A stretch of 39,168 nucleotides of DNA, taken from assembly GCA_045655325.1 (NCBI GenBank), contig JAZOOY010000018.1, forward strand, positions 1 to 39,168, in the 5' to 3' direction. The position numbers and the translations under genes were made by a program. Shown here one piece after another: positions 1-8,091 of this stretch (position 1 is the first letter of the stretch; each line of letters starts with the position of its first letter). The notes under the pieces were generated by a model, which was not told the DNA's origin, ran no database searches, and worked only from the letters and a program-made list of their open reading frames with translations. The stretch comes from UBA1738 sp045655325. GTDB lineage: Bacteria; Bacillota; Clostridia; UBA1381.

Positions 1-97
1 AAAGCGTAAGCTTTCTATTTCACAATTTACGGAGCAAATTATTTCACATCAACGAAGTTGATATTTCACTTAAAGGAAGTGGCATCCATTCGGATGT
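1..97. repeat. Array of short hairpins joined by a TATTTCAC linker
   Basis: The linker TATTTCAC(A/T) occurs at 16-24, 40-48 and 62-70. Each interval holds a different small inverted repeat: AAAGC/GCTTT (1-5/10-14), ATTTAC/GCAAAT (25-30/34-39, one wobble when read on the minus strand), TCAAC/GTTGA (49-53/57-61), CACTT/AAGTG (67-71/77-81) and CATCC/GGATG (83-87/92-96). The linkers are conserved while the stems differ in sequence, so this is neither a simple tandem repeat nor CRISPR. The array touches base 1 and may continue outside the window. I recall similar arrays between genes of gut Clostridia but cannot name a family. Its function is unknown. Confidence 0.7.
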
Positions 98-110
98 TCT
101 TTTTCTTTTA
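82..110 (+). terminator. Possible intrinsic terminator of an upstream gene
   Basis: The last hairpin of the array (CATCC ATTC GGATG, 83-96) is followed by a T-rich run at 97-109, so it could end a plus-strand transcript entering from the left. The T-run is interrupted by C residues and the stem is short, so this is only a candidate. Confidence 0.35.
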
Positions 111-335
111 CTCTTCATTGTTACGCTCAAACCATCACCACCGCGTCCGGTGGACGATGCAGGGAGTGTGAGTTCTATCGATGCAAGGAGCAGAGTAAAC
201 GAAGTGCGACAATGCGACTATGATTCTGTCTGTTGTTGTCGGCAGGTATCGAGCCCAACACGGGGAGCCAATAAAAATGGAACTCCGCACGAATTTTCAG
301 TAATTCAAGAAGCTAAACAATTTAAGCTTATTTTA
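110..335. other. Non-coding stretch, GC-richer than its surroundings, no gene seen
   Basis: No convincing gene is present. The only open frame on the plus strand (150-380) lacks a ribosome site, runs through the promoter of the next gene and has a composition unlike a protein. The stretch contains a strong hairpin, CCACCG CGTC CGGTGG (138-153), and a possible GGAGCC...GGAACTCC pairing near 265-288. It is clearly less AT-rich than the flanks and may be part of the same intergenic element as the hairpin array. No known RNA class was recognised. Confidence 0.4.
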
Positions 336-339
336 AATT

Positions 340-368
340 TTGACTTTACAGCCTGCTTGTGCTATAAT
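340..368 (+). promoter_or_regulatory. Sigma-A promoter of the VanY-like gene
   Basis: TTGACT (340-345) and TATAAT (363-368) are separated by 17 bases. They lie about 60 bases before the start codon at 426. Confidence 0.75.
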
Positions 369-425
369 GCTAGTATGTAATTAAAATAAGCACAAAACCT
401 TACTAAAAACAATGGAGAGAACCTT

Positions 426-1622
426 ATGAAAAAATGGCTTGCAACAATTTTGACGTGTATCATATTCATCACGACTTTAACATACGTAAGTGCAACATAT
501 CTGAGCGTTAACACCCAAGGCTATGAGGTTAGTTTTAATGGCGAACCTGCAGGCTACACATCTGTTATACGGGATAACACGCACTATGTTCCTATGCGGA
601 GCATTTTTGAAAAAATGGGTGCATCTGTATTTTTCAGAAGTAGCGACAGCCAAATTTTGGCGTTGTCCCGAAACGGGGATATTATACGTCACATTATCGG
701 GGATAATAATGTAACTGTTAATGAAGCGCAAATGACATTTGACAACTCGTCTGTTTTAGAAAATGGCAATACATATATTCCTATAGATATGGTGTCGGCC
801 ATTTTCTATCCAGATGCAATTTCGTATGAAAACCAACAACTAAACATACAAAAACAGTTTTTAAGTAATGATTATCACAAAATCATTAAAGATGTTTTGG
901 ATGTATGCAGAAGCAGTAATTTTGACCCGGAAAAGTTTCAAAGATACATAAATTTTCACGCTAGTATGCCAAGCTACAGTATAGAGGACGTTCTTTTTAG
1001 AGTAAACTTGGGCTTAGACTATACGTTTTATGAAAATATGACTACAATTGAACACCCTCACGAACTTTTGGTTTTGGTTAACAAGTATAACAAACTGCCT
1101 GCAGAATTTAATCAATACGACCTTGTTAATGTAGACGGGAAATATACATATAGAGATGGAAAAACCTATTTACTTACAAGCGAAGCCTATGAAAAGTATA
1201 TCGAAATGCACAATGCTGCGAAAAAAGACGGACTTTCAATTAAGATTGTTTCATCATATAGAACAGAGGACTATCAGCGAAGCCTATACAACAGAAAAGT
1301 AAAAGCAGCAGGAAAATCCTATGCAGATAAATATTCTGCAAGACCAGGGCATTCAGAACATCAGACGGGGTTAGCTATAGATTTGAACCACACAAATCTT
1401 AACTTTGAACAAATGCCTGAATTTAGGTGGTTGCAAAAACACGCACATGAGTTCGGATATATTATGAGATATCCAAAAGGCAAGGAATGGATTACGGGAT
1501 ATGGATACGAGCCATGGCATTATAGATATGTTGGTACTGATGTGGCTAAAATAATATATGAAGAAGGCATAACTTTTGAAGAGTATTATGCAAAATACAT
1601 ATCTAAAATTGAATTTAGATAA
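426..1622 (+). CDS. Secreted D-alanyl-D-alanine carboxypeptidase, VanY/M15 family, with N-terminal Cu-amine-oxidase-like domain
   Basis: The 398-residue protein has a signal peptide or N-terminal anchor (about 1-24). An N-terminal domain (about 30-140) resembles the copper amine oxidase N-terminal domain common in clostridial wall proteins, with V-x-F-N-G and Y-V-P-M-R-S elements. A helical linker follows, then an M15B VanY peptidase domain (about 255-375). The zinc motif SxHxxGxAxD is seen at residues 310-319 (His312, Asp319), and the third ligand fits His365 in EPWHYRYVG. The family trims the terminal D-Ala from peptidoglycan stem peptides outside the membrane. GGAGAG at 414-419 supports the ATG start. 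The gene stands alone, with its own promoter and terminator. No van resistance genes are nearby, so wall remodelling is likelier than glycopeptide resistance. Confidence 0.88.
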   Translation: MKKWLATILTCIIFITTLTYVSATYLSVNTQGYEVSFNGEPAGYTSVIRDNTHYVPMRSIFEKMGASVFFRSSDSQILALSRNGDIIRHIIGDNNVTVNEAQMTFDNSSVLENGNTYIPIDMVSAIFYPDAISYENQQLNIQKQFLSNDYHKIIKDVLDVCRSSNFDPEKFQRYINFHASMPSYSIEDVLFRVNLGLDYTFYENMTTIEHPHELLVLVNKYNKLPAEFNQYDLVNVDGKYTYRDGKTYLLTSEAYEKYIEMHNAAKKDGLSIKIVSSYRTEDYQRSLYNRKVKAAGKSYADKYSARPGHSEHQTGLAIDLNHTNLNFEQMPEFRWLQKHAHEFGYIMRYPKGKEWITGYGYEPWHYRYVGTDVAKIIYEEGITFEEYYAKYISKIEFR

Positions 1623-1625
1623 TTT

Positions 1626-1658
1626 AAAACCTATGGCGTTTAGTCATAGGTTTTTTTG
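1626..1658 (+). terminator. Intrinsic terminator of the VanY-like gene
   Basis: AACCTATG (1628-1635) pairs with CATAGGTT (1645-1652) around a 9-base loop and is followed by a T7 run. It lies immediately after the stop codon. Confidence 0.85.
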
Positions 1659-1661
1659 TAT

Positions 1662-1692
1662 AAAGAAAACCACGCTTTAGCCTTGCGTGGTT
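1662..1692 (-). terminator. Intrinsic terminator of the FG-GAP gene
   Basis: Read on the minus strand, AACCACGC and GCGTGGTT (1685-1692 and 1668-1675) form an 8-base stem followed by TTCTTT. It sits downstream of the gene ending at 1736 and converges on the VanY terminator. Confidence 0.7.
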
Positions 1693-1735
1693 CAATAGAG
1701 GTTACCCGATGAGCAAACCTGTATGGGTCGGGTTC

Positions 1736-3325
1736 TTAATCTGCAGTTGTTATGCTTATTATAAGTTTTGCCATATCCTGTTTTGAAAGCTCATATCTGT
1801 CGTCAAAATTGAAATTGATAGGAATGCTTAATCTGTCCAGAATATCATTGGCAGAAGCTACTGTGATTGGGGAGTCAGGTGAGAACAGGTTATCCTCGGA
1901 ATACAAAACACCAAGCGCCTTGAATGTTCCAACGGCATCATAGTAAGCCTCATCCTTTGACACATCGGCAAAGTTTTCAGTAAATTCTTCTTTTAGTGAA
2001 AGTAGTGTTGCCAGAAGAAGAACAAACTCTGAACGTGCCACCTTTGTAAAGCTGTTATACATATTTATTGACGAATATGTGCTTGCCCATTTTACGATGT
2101 TCTGGGAAGCGAAATCGTCCACTACATATCCTGTTGAAATCTGTGACTCAGGAACTGTGTTGTATATTGAAACGTTATAATATTGCTTTGATTGAGGACG
2201 GGAATATGGTCTTGCAGGCTCGGTGAAATCGGTTTCGGTTTCGCTATAAACTTCCAAAAGTTCATCGTTATAAATAATAATCTGTGATTTTCCGTCGCCT
2301 AAAATATCTCCGCTTGCTATATTACCGAAAGTAGGCAAAGTGTAAACCCCGCGCATATATCCGTCATAAACTGTGGTTACAACATCTTCCTGCTTATGAC
2401 CTGCAATAAGAAGTTTGCCGGTTCCGTCAAAATTCAAAACAGGTGTTGGAAGATAAACGGTTTCATTTTTTTGATAAAGGAAATTTCCTTTGTTATCAAA
2501 AAGTGACATACTGTCTAAAACGAGAATATCAAGGTCATCAACATTGTCACGGAACTTTCCAACAACAATATTTTTTGCACTTTCAGGGATTTCCCATAAA
2601 AAGGTGCCGTCGCTTGTGTATGCACGAATAACAGGGCCATAAATAATAACTATCGGATCGTCAGCTTTGTAAAGACATTCAACCAAAGCGGAATTTGCAT
2701 GATTCGGGCATTCTATTTTCCACAAAAGCTCACCTTTATTTGAAAATACATTGTAGCCTGCGATAATTTCGTCCTTGCCGTCACCGTTTAGGTCGTAGGC
2801 AATAGGACTAAGTCCCATATTACCTTCGGCATCCCATAGGATATTAAGGTTGACGTCAAGCGCCCATATATGGCTGTATTTGTTTTTAAGGATAATATTC
2901 TGGGCATAGCCTGTGCCTTCTAAATCGGCGATTAAAATAGCACCGCCGATGTTGGCATCGGGAAGAGGGATTTGCTTTTTGATTTCAGCAGTTTTTCCGT
3001 CAAGAACAAGGAGATTTCCGTTTAATACAACGATAACCTCGTTTTTGCCGTCCTTATCTATGTCATAGACCTGAATAGGTAAATCTGTATCCTGTGCCTT
3101 TTCATCGCCTGCAGGGTCGCCTATCTGCCAAAGCATATTGCCGTCTATGGAATATGCAGTAACAGAAGCCACCTGGTTAGGGAAATATCTTGCATCAGAA
3201 CAAGGCGCCGGCTTTGCCAGAATGACTTCCATTCTGCCGTCACCGTCAATATCCCCAAGGCGCATACTGCACCCTGAACCTGCAGTGCTTATATCAAAAC
3301 TGATTTTGAATTCTATGTCTTTCAT
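1736..3325 (-). CDS. FG-GAP/VCBS-repeat beta-propeller protein with SLH-like C-terminus
   Basis: The 529-residue protein contains several calcium-loop repeats of the FG-GAP/VCBS type: DIDGDG at residues 25-30, DIDKDG near 88, DLNGDG near 180 and D-x-x-GDG near 342. This pattern suggests a beta-propeller. The C-terminal part (about 405-529) resembles S-layer homology repeats, with F-A-D-V, a Y-D-A-V...A-L-G-V element and F-S-P-D-S-P-I-T. No signal peptide is visible: the start ATGAAAGAC has a good ribosome site (AGGAGATTACT) and the first residues are charged. An SLH-like segment without an export signal is odd. Homologues are often carbohydrate-binding or surface proteins, but no catalytic residues are recognised, so the function is unknown. 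Confidence 0.75.
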   Translation of the reverse strand: MKDIEFKISFDISTAGSGCSMRLGDIDGDGRMEVILAKPAPCSDARYFPNQVASVTAYSIDGNMLWQIGDPAGDEKAQDTDLPIQVYDIDKDGKNEVIVVLNGNLLVLDGKTAEIKKQIPLPDANIGGAILIADLEGTGYAQNIILKNKYSHIWALDVNLNILWDAEGNMGLSPIAYDLNGDGKDEIIAGYNVFSNKGELLWKIECPNHANSALVECLYKADDPIVIIYGPVIRAYTSDGTFLWEIPESAKNIVVGKFRDNVDDLDILVLDSMSLFDNKGNFLYQKNETVYLPTPVLNFDGTGKLLIAGHKQEDVVTTVYDGYMRGVYTLPTFGNIASGDILGDGKSQIIIYNDELLEVYSETETDFTEPARPYSRPQSKQYYNVSIYNTVPESQISTGYVVDDFASQNIVKWASTYSSINMYNSFTKVARSEFVLLLATLLSLKEEFTENFADVSKDEAYYDAVGTFKALGVLYSEDNLFSPDSPITVASANDILDRLSIPINFNFDDRYELSKQDMAKLIISITTAD

Positions 3326-3362
3326 AGTAATCTCCTATGCCTTAAAAATCCTCAATATAAAC

Positions 3363-3391
3363 AGTATAACACATATTCTAAAAAAAAGCAA
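3363..3391 (-). promoter_or_regulatory. Promoter of the FG-GAP gene
   Basis: On the minus strand TTGCTT (3391-3386) and TATACT (3368-3363) are separated by 17 bases, about 40 bases before the start codon. Confidence 0.6.
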
Positions 3392-3422
3392 ATGCTCATA
3401 CATAGTTTATAGAGGTGATTTT

Positions 3423-3662
3423 GTGCTTAAAAACTTTGATTTAAAACAAAAACGTGTTATAGACGTGGATACGGCAGAAGCTATCGGGTTTATACGGGAT
3501 ATGGATATTGATTTTGAAACGGGAAAAATTCGGTCTGTAACTATTCCGCAAAAGGGAATTTTCAGCCTGTTTTCAGGTGGAAAGAATGTTACTGTGCCTT
3601 GGGAAAGAGTGGTGGCAATAGGAAATGAGTTTGTTATAATAAAGCAGAAAGAAGAAGCGTAA
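3423..3662 (+). CDS. YlmC/YmxH family PRC-barrel protein
   Basis: The small protein of 79 residues starts at GTG, chosen because AGAGGTGAT (411-419 of the 3000s) precedes it at good distance; a longer in-frame reading would run through the divergent promoter. The sequence (K-x-V-I-D-V...A-E-A-I-G-F-I-R-D-M-D-I-D, then G-K-I-R-S-V-T-I-P, V-P-W-E-R-V) matches the YlmC/YmxH type of PRC-barrel found across spore formers. These proteins are sporulation-associated, with no defined biochemical role. The gene is monocistronic, with a terminator just downstream, and diverges from the FG-GAP gene. Confidence 0.85.
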   Translation: MLKNFDLKQKRVIDVDTAEAIGFIRDMDIDFETGKIRSVTIPQKGIFSLFSGGKNVTVPWERVVAIGNEFVIIKQKEEA

Positions 3663-3668
3663 AACAGG

Positions 3669-3706
3669 GCAAACTGCAAAAAAAGTAGCAGTTTGCTTTT
3701 TATTTT
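3669..3706 (+). terminator. Intrinsic terminator of the ylmC/ymxH-like gene
   Basis: GCAAACTGC (3669-3677) pairs with GCAGTTTGC (3688-3696), followed by TTTTTATTTT. Confidence 0.85.
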
Positions 3707-3716
3707 GCGGATTTTC

Positions 3717-3745
3717 TTGAAAAACCATAACAAATATGGTACAAT
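3717..3745 (+). promoter_or_regulatory. Promoter of the beta-mannosidase gene
   Basis: TTGAAA (3717-3722) and TACAAT (3740-3745) have a 17-base spacer, about 40 bases before the start codon. Confidence 0.65.
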
Positions 3746-3784
3746 ATATAGTGTGTAAATCGCAGTTTTAAAGGGGATAAAACT

Positions 3785-6082
3785 ATGGATTGGAAATTAT
3801 GTTATGCCAAAAATTCGCAGGCTAAGGATTTGGAGCTTAGCACAATTAAAAAAATAAAGAAAGCGAAGCTTGACGTTATTCCGGCAACAGTTCCGGGAAG
3901 TTTTCAACAGGACTATATAAAGGCGGGAAAAATGCCTGGAATAAAGAATAAGGATGACCTGTATTTCGGCACGAATATTCTGAAAATTCAGGAGCTAGAG
4001 GCTACTCACGTTTGGTATTTTACTGAATTTAAGCTGGCTGATGAAAAATCCTACTTGCATTTTGGCGGTATAGACACAATTGCCGAAATCTATATAAACG
4101 GAAAATTGGCTCTGAAAACAGAAAATATGTTTTTGGAATATGACGTAAAAGACCACCTTAAAAAAGGTAAGAATGAAGTCATAGTTCATATTATCCCTGC
4201 TTGTATCGAATCAAGAAAACATCTTTTAGGACCTATTGAGCGAAGTTTCAAAAGTGCATACCCGGGTGTTAGCATAAGAAAACCGGCTCACTCTTTCGGA
4301 TGGGACATTATGCCGAGAGTGGTAACTTCGGGTCTTTGGAAAGATGTAGAGATACGAAAAGAAAAAGACGAATATATTGTTGATACATACTTCTGCATGG
4401 GAAATATTGATGCAGATAAAGGCATTGTTGATTTCTCTTGCAAAGTGAATGCACATATTGAAGGAGACCTTTTAAAAGGCTATTCGGTAAGAGTTTACGG
4501 AAAATGCGGAGCAAGTGAATTTTCCCACGAAGAAGACCTATGGCATACCTGCCAGCAGGTGTTTATCCACGGCGAAAATATGAAACTTTGGTGGCCTAGA
4601 TTTGCAGGCGAGCCAAATGTGTATGACGTAACCACAGAACTTAAATACAATGGTCAGGTTATTGACTCAAAAACCGAAAATGTGGGCTTCCGCATAATAG
4701 CTCTTGAGAACACCGAAGTGGTGGATGAAAACGGCAATGGCGACTTCTGTTTCGTGGTAAACGGAAAGCGTATTTTTGCTCTTGGAACAAACTGGGTTCC
4801 ACTTGATGCGTTTCATTCTGATGACGAAGAACGCCTTGAGATGTCACTTGCTTGTCTTTGGGATAGTAACTGCAATATGGTAAGATGCTGGGGCGGAAAT
4901 GTGTATGAAAATGACAAGTTCTATGATTTCTGTGACAGATACGGAATTATGGTATGGCAGGATTTCTCCTTTGCCTGTGCCATTTATCCAAATGATGATG
5001 AGTTTAAAAAGAACGTAAAACAAGAGCTTGAATTCCAGATTAAAAAACTTCGCAACCACCCAAGCCTGATGCTTTGGTCGGGTGATAATGAGGGTGATTT
5101 GATTTATAAGTTCCTTGATGCAGGAAGAGCTGACCCAAATAAGAACCGCTTAACACGAGAGCTTATTCCTGAAGTTGTTGACTATCTTGACCCTGAAACA
5201 CCATATCTTCCAAGTTCACCTTATATAAGCCCATTGGCGTTTAAGACAAAGCTTGCTACAGCCGAAGAACATCTTTGGAGCGCAGTTCCGTTTAAGGACA
5301 CTTTTTATAAGGATGCACCTTGTAAGTTTATGAGTGAAATTGGAAAAATCGGTTATACAGGAATGTCATCCTTAAAGAAGTTTTTTGAAAATCCCGAAAC
5401 AGTATATGAAGATGGTGACAGGGTTACCGACGAATATATCGCCCACGGAACACTTGCATTTATTGACAGATCACATCCGCTTTCAAGGAATATTGATAAA
5501 GCGTTTAACGATGTAAAATATATGTTTGGTAAAATCCCTGAAGAGTTTGACGACTTTATAAAGGAAAGTCAAATCGTTCAAGCTGAAGCCTATAAGTATT
5601 TTGTTGAAAGAATGAGAATAAGAAAAGGCGACAAGACGGGGATTTTGTGGTGGAACTTAATTGACGGTTGGCCACAGATTTCCTATTCAGTGGTTGACTA
5701 TTACTATCAAAAGAAACTTGCATTTAGCTACATTAAGCGTTCCCAAGAACCATTGTGTTTGATGTTTGACGAGCCAAAGGACGATGCAATAGAACTATTT
5801 GGCGTAAACGAGTTTTTTGAAGATAAGAACATCACATATCAAATTACTGATTTGTATAACGGGAATCTACTGTTTTCGGGTGCTGCCACAATCGGCAAAA
5901 ACAGTTCCGAAAGCCTTGGCAGTCTTGGAATCAGTCCAAACTATAAAACAGTTTATTTAATTGAATGGACTGTGGATGGCAAAACCTATAAAAACCACTA
6001 TACATTGAATGTCGAAAATACTGATTACAACGAATATTTAAATGCGATTACAACCTGCGGTTTCGACGAATTTGCGGTATAA
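3785..6082 (+). CDS. Glycoside hydrolase family 2 beta-mannosidase, cytoplasmic
   Basis: The 765-residue protein has the GH2 order: a sugar-binding jelly roll (about 1-185, with W-Y-F and HFGGIDTIAEIYINGK), an Ig-like domain, then a TIM barrel. The barrel carries RCWGGNVYEND, a signature of beta-mannosidases, and WSGDNEGD, where Glu436 is the expected acid/base; FMSEIG suggests Glu518 as nucleophile. It would cleave terminal beta-linked mannose from mannan or N-glycan-derived oligosaccharides. There is no signal peptide, so the substrate must be imported. It is shorter than many 850-residue homologues, mainly at the C-terminus. AAGGGGATAAAACT precedes the ATG. No sugar transporter is adjacent. 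A cytoplasmic GH38 alpha-mannosidase lies at 28073. Confidence 0.88.
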   Translation: MDWKLCYAKNSQAKDLELSTIKKIKKAKLDVIPATVPGSFQQDYIKAGKMPGIKNKDDLYFGTNILKIQELEATHVWYFTEFKLADEKSYLHFGGIDTIAEIYINGKLALKTENMFLEYDVKDHLKKGKNEVIVHIIPACIESRKHLLGPIERSFKSAYPGVSIRKPAHSFGWDIMPRVVTSGLWKDVEIRKEKDEYIVDTYFCMGNIDADKGIVDFSCKVNAHIEGDLLKGYSVRVYGKCGASEFSHEEDLWHTCQQVFIHGENMKLWWPRFAGEPNVYDVTTELKYNGQVIDSKTENVGFRIIALENTEVVDENGNGDFCFVVNGKRIFALGTNWVPLDAFHSDDEERLEMSLACLWDSNCNMVRCWGGNVYENDKFYDFCDRYGIMVWQDFSFACAIYPNDDEFKKNVKQELEFQIKKLRNHPSLMLWSGDNEGDLIYKFLDAGRADPNKNRLTRELIPEVVDYLDPETPYLPSSPYISPLAFKTKLATAEEHLWSAVPFKDTFYKDAPCKFMSEIGKIGYTGMSSLKKFFENPETVYEDGDRVTDEYIAHGTLAFIDRSHPLSRNIDKAFNDVKYMFGKIPEEFDDFIKESQIVQAEAYKYFVERMRIRKGDKTGILWWNLIDGWPQISYSVVDYYYQKKLAFSYIKRSQEPLCLMFDEPKDDAIELFGVNEFFEDKNITYQITDLYNGNLLFSGAATIGKNSSESLGSLGISPNYKTVYLIEWTVDGKTYKNHYTLNVENTDYNEYLNAITTCGFDEFAV

Positions 6083-6087
6083 TAAAC

Positions 6088-6143
6088 TGTAGGGCAGGGG
6101 CTTGCTCCTGCCGAAAACGGAACAAGCAAGCCCGTTTCCTACA
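6088..6143. repeat. 56-bp element with TGTAGG/CCTACA terminal inverted repeats
   Basis: TGTAGG (6088-6093) and CCTACA (6138-6143) bound the element. Inside, GGCAGGGGC and GCTCCTGCC form a tight hairpin, and GGGCTTGC (97-104 of the 6000s) is also complementary to GCAAGCCC (126-133), so alternative folds exist. It lies between the mannosidase and nrdR in otherwise plain AT-rich sequence. It resembles the small palindromic repeats or MITE remnants scattered in bacterial genomes. No poly-T follows, so it is not a standard terminator. Confidence 0.5.
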
Positions 6144-6194
6144 AAGCAAAACTAATAGTGAAACAGAAATATATAAAAAACGGAGGATAAATAT

Positions 6195-6650
6195 ATGAAT
6201 TGTCCATATTGCGGATTTTCAGAAAGTAAGGTAATTGACTCAAGACCAACAGAAGACGGCACATCTATAAGACGAAGAAGGGAGTGCCTTAAATGTCAGA
6301 GAAGATTTACCACTTACGAGAAACTTGAAACAATTTCGTTAATCGTGGTAAAGCAGGATAACTCACGTCAGCCGTATGACCGTGAAAAAGTACTTCGTGG
6401 ACTTATCCGTGCTTGTGAAAAAAGACCAATCACGTATACACAGATGGAAAAGATTGTGGACGAGATTGAAAGTGAGCTTTACCAGATGATGTCCCGTGAA
6501 ATTACATCTACCGAGATCGGTGAGCACGTTATGAATCACCTAAAGACAATTGACGAAGTTGCTTATGTAAGATTTGCGTCTGTTCATAAGAGATTCTCAG
6601 ACATCAATACCTTTATGGCAGCCTTGCAGGAACTTTTGGAGGATAAATAA
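6195..6650 (+). CDS. nrdR: Transcriptional repressor NrdR
   Basis: The 151-residue protein has the full NrdR layout: a zinc ribbon with CPYCG at residues 3-7 and a second CLKC pair near 31-34, the basic stretch RRRREC and FTTYE, then an ATP-cone domain (about 49-139). NrdR senses ATP and dATP and represses ribonucleotide reductase genes by binding NrdR boxes; no nrd genes are in this window. CGGAGGATAAATAT precedes the ATG. The mnmE start lies one base after its stop, so the two are co-transcribed. Confidence 0.95.
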   Translation: MNCPYCGFSESKVIDSRPTEDGTSIRRRRECLKCQRRFTTYEKLETISLIVVKQDNSRQPYDREKVLRGLIRACEKRPITYTQMEKIVDEIESELYQMMSREITSTEIGEHVMNHLKTIDEVAYVRFASVHKRFSDINTFMAALQELLEDK

Positions 6651-6651
6651 G

Positions 6652-7989
6652 GTGAATGAAAGAACAATAGCGGCACTTTCAACTCCACAGGGAGTTGGCG
6701 GAATTGCCGTAATTCGCATAAGCGGTAATGATGCTGTTTCAATATGCGATAAGATTTTTAAGGGCAGTAAAAAGCTTTCCAATTGTGAGTCGCACACTAT
6801 TCACTATGGGCACATTGTGTCAGGAGACAAGGTTATTGACGAAGTTCTGGTTGCAGTTATGAAAGCACCAAAAACCTATACACGTGAAGATGTGGTGGAA
6901 ATAAGTACTCACGGCGGAGCGGTTGCATCAAAGTTGGTTTTGGAAGCACTTATAAAAGCGGGTGCTTACCCTGCAGAGCCTGGAGAATTTACAAAGCGAG
7001 CTTTTTTAAACGGAAGAATTGACCTGTCCCAGGCAGAGGGTATTATCGACATCATAAATTCAAAAACTGCTATGGAAGAACGAAACGCACTTTCACAAGC
7101 AGGTGGCGGACTTTCAAAGGAAATTGACACTATGCGAGCAAGCCTTGTAAATCTTGCAGCACGTATGCAGGTGGCAATTGATTATCCTGATGAAGACCTT
7201 GAAGATGTAACCCTTGACGAAATCGGCGGGTTAATTAAGGAAAATATCCAAAAGACCGATAAGCTACTTGCAACAGCGGATAGCGGAAGAGTTTTGAAAA
7301 ATGGAATAAAAACCGCCATTGTGGGAAAACCGAATGTTGGAAAGTCATCTCTTTTAAACTGTATGGCAAAAACCGACAGAGCAATCGTTACCGATATTGC
7401 AGGAACGACCCGAGACGTAATTGAAGAGTTCGTAAACTTTGACGGCGTTCCATTGGTTTTGCTTGATACCGCAGGAATACACGAAACCCAAGACGTTGTT
7501 GAAAAAATCGGTGTGGAACGTTCTAAAAAGGCGATAGAAGAAGCGGAACTTGTAATTTTAATGCTTGATTTGAGCCGAGGTTTAGAAGAGGAAGATAAAG
7601 AACTTTTGGAGATAACCAAGGATAAAAAGCGAATAATTGTTGCAAATAAAAGCGACATAAAGGCGACATCAGTTGAAAACGCCATTGAAATTTCTGTAAA
7701 AACAGGAGATGGAATGGATAGTCTTTCTGCTGAAATACGAAACCTTTACAACCTTGGCGAGCTTGAAACAGGCGGGATTGTAGTAACAAATCTTCGTCAC
7801 ATTTCATCCCTTACAAGAGTAAAGGAAACCCTTGAGAGAGCTTATGATGCCGTGGCGGGAGGATTGCCACAGGATTTGGCGGCACTTGATATCTATGCGG
7901 CTATTGACATTTTGGGAGAAATCACAGGCGATACTGTGTCAGAATCCATCGTAAGTGAGATATTCCACAACTTCTGCGTTGGAAAATAA
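6652..7989 (+). CDS. mnmE: tRNA modification GTPase MnmE
   Basis: The GTG start at 6652 is chosen because GGAGG (638-642 of the 6000s) lies nine bases upstream and the protein then begins V-N-E-R-T-I-A-A-L-S-T-P, as in the family. The 445 residues give the normal length. It has the N-terminal folate-binding domain, a central helical domain, and an inserted G domain with GKPNVGKSS, DIAGTTRD, DTAGI and NKSD. The C-terminus is FCVGK, matching the family C-x-G-K motif with the essential Cys. With MnmG it builds the 5-carboxymethylaminomethyl group on wobble U34 of tRNAs. It is coupled to nrdR here rather than to mnmG/rsmG, the more common neighbours. Confidence 0.95.
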   Translation: MNERTIAALSTPQGVGGIAVIRISGNDAVSICDKIFKGSKKLSNCESHTIHYGHIVSGDKVIDEVLVAVMKAPKTYTREDVVEISTHGGAVASKLVLEALIKAGAYPAEPGEFTKRAFLNGRIDLSQAEGIIDIINSKTAMEERNALSQAGGGLSKEIDTMRASLVNLAARMQVAIDYPDEDLEDVTLDEIGGLIKENIQKTDKLLATADSGRVLKNGIKTAIVGKPNVGKSSLLNCMAKTDRAIVTDIAGTTRDVIEEFVNFDGVPLVLLDTAGIHETQDVVEKIGVERSKKAIEEAELVILMLDLSRGLEEEDKELLEITKDKKRIIVANKSDIKATSVENAIEISVKTGDGMDSLSAEIRNLYNLGELETGGIVVTNLRHISSLTRVKETLERAYDAVAGGLPQDLAALDIYAAIDILGEITGDTVSESIVSEIFHNFCVGK

Positions 7990-8048
7990 TGTATAAATGA
8001 ATAATTATACAAAATATAAAAAATATTGGTAAATTTTCTTAAAAGTGC

Positions 8049-8077
8049 TTGCATAATTATAGATTGTTTGCTATAAT
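8049..8077 (+). promoter_or_regulatory. Promoter of the first amino-acid ABC operon
   Basis: TTGCAT (8049-8054) and TATAAT (8072-8077) are separated by 17 bases. The expected start of transcription is near 8084. Confidence 0.75.
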
Positions 8078-8091
8078 ACGTGTATATTAAA

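Noticed and set aside
1..97. CRISPR array
   Set aside because: The shared unit is only 8-9 bases, the intervals are 13-16 bases and self-complementary, and no cas gene is present.
150..380. 76-residue reading frame near the left end
   Set aside because: No ribosome site, Cys-rich odd composition, and it runs through the promoter at 340-368.
426..1622. Glycopeptide resistance gene (true vanY)
   Set aside because: No vanH/A/X or vanRS genes nearby; many Clostridia carry VanY-like wall enzymes.
7182..7685. Long minus-strand frames inside mnmE and inside aroF/tyrA (17748-18353)
   Set aside because: Antisense shadows of strongly conserved genes, rich in Ser, Phe and Ile as expected from opposite-strand reading, without ribosome sites.
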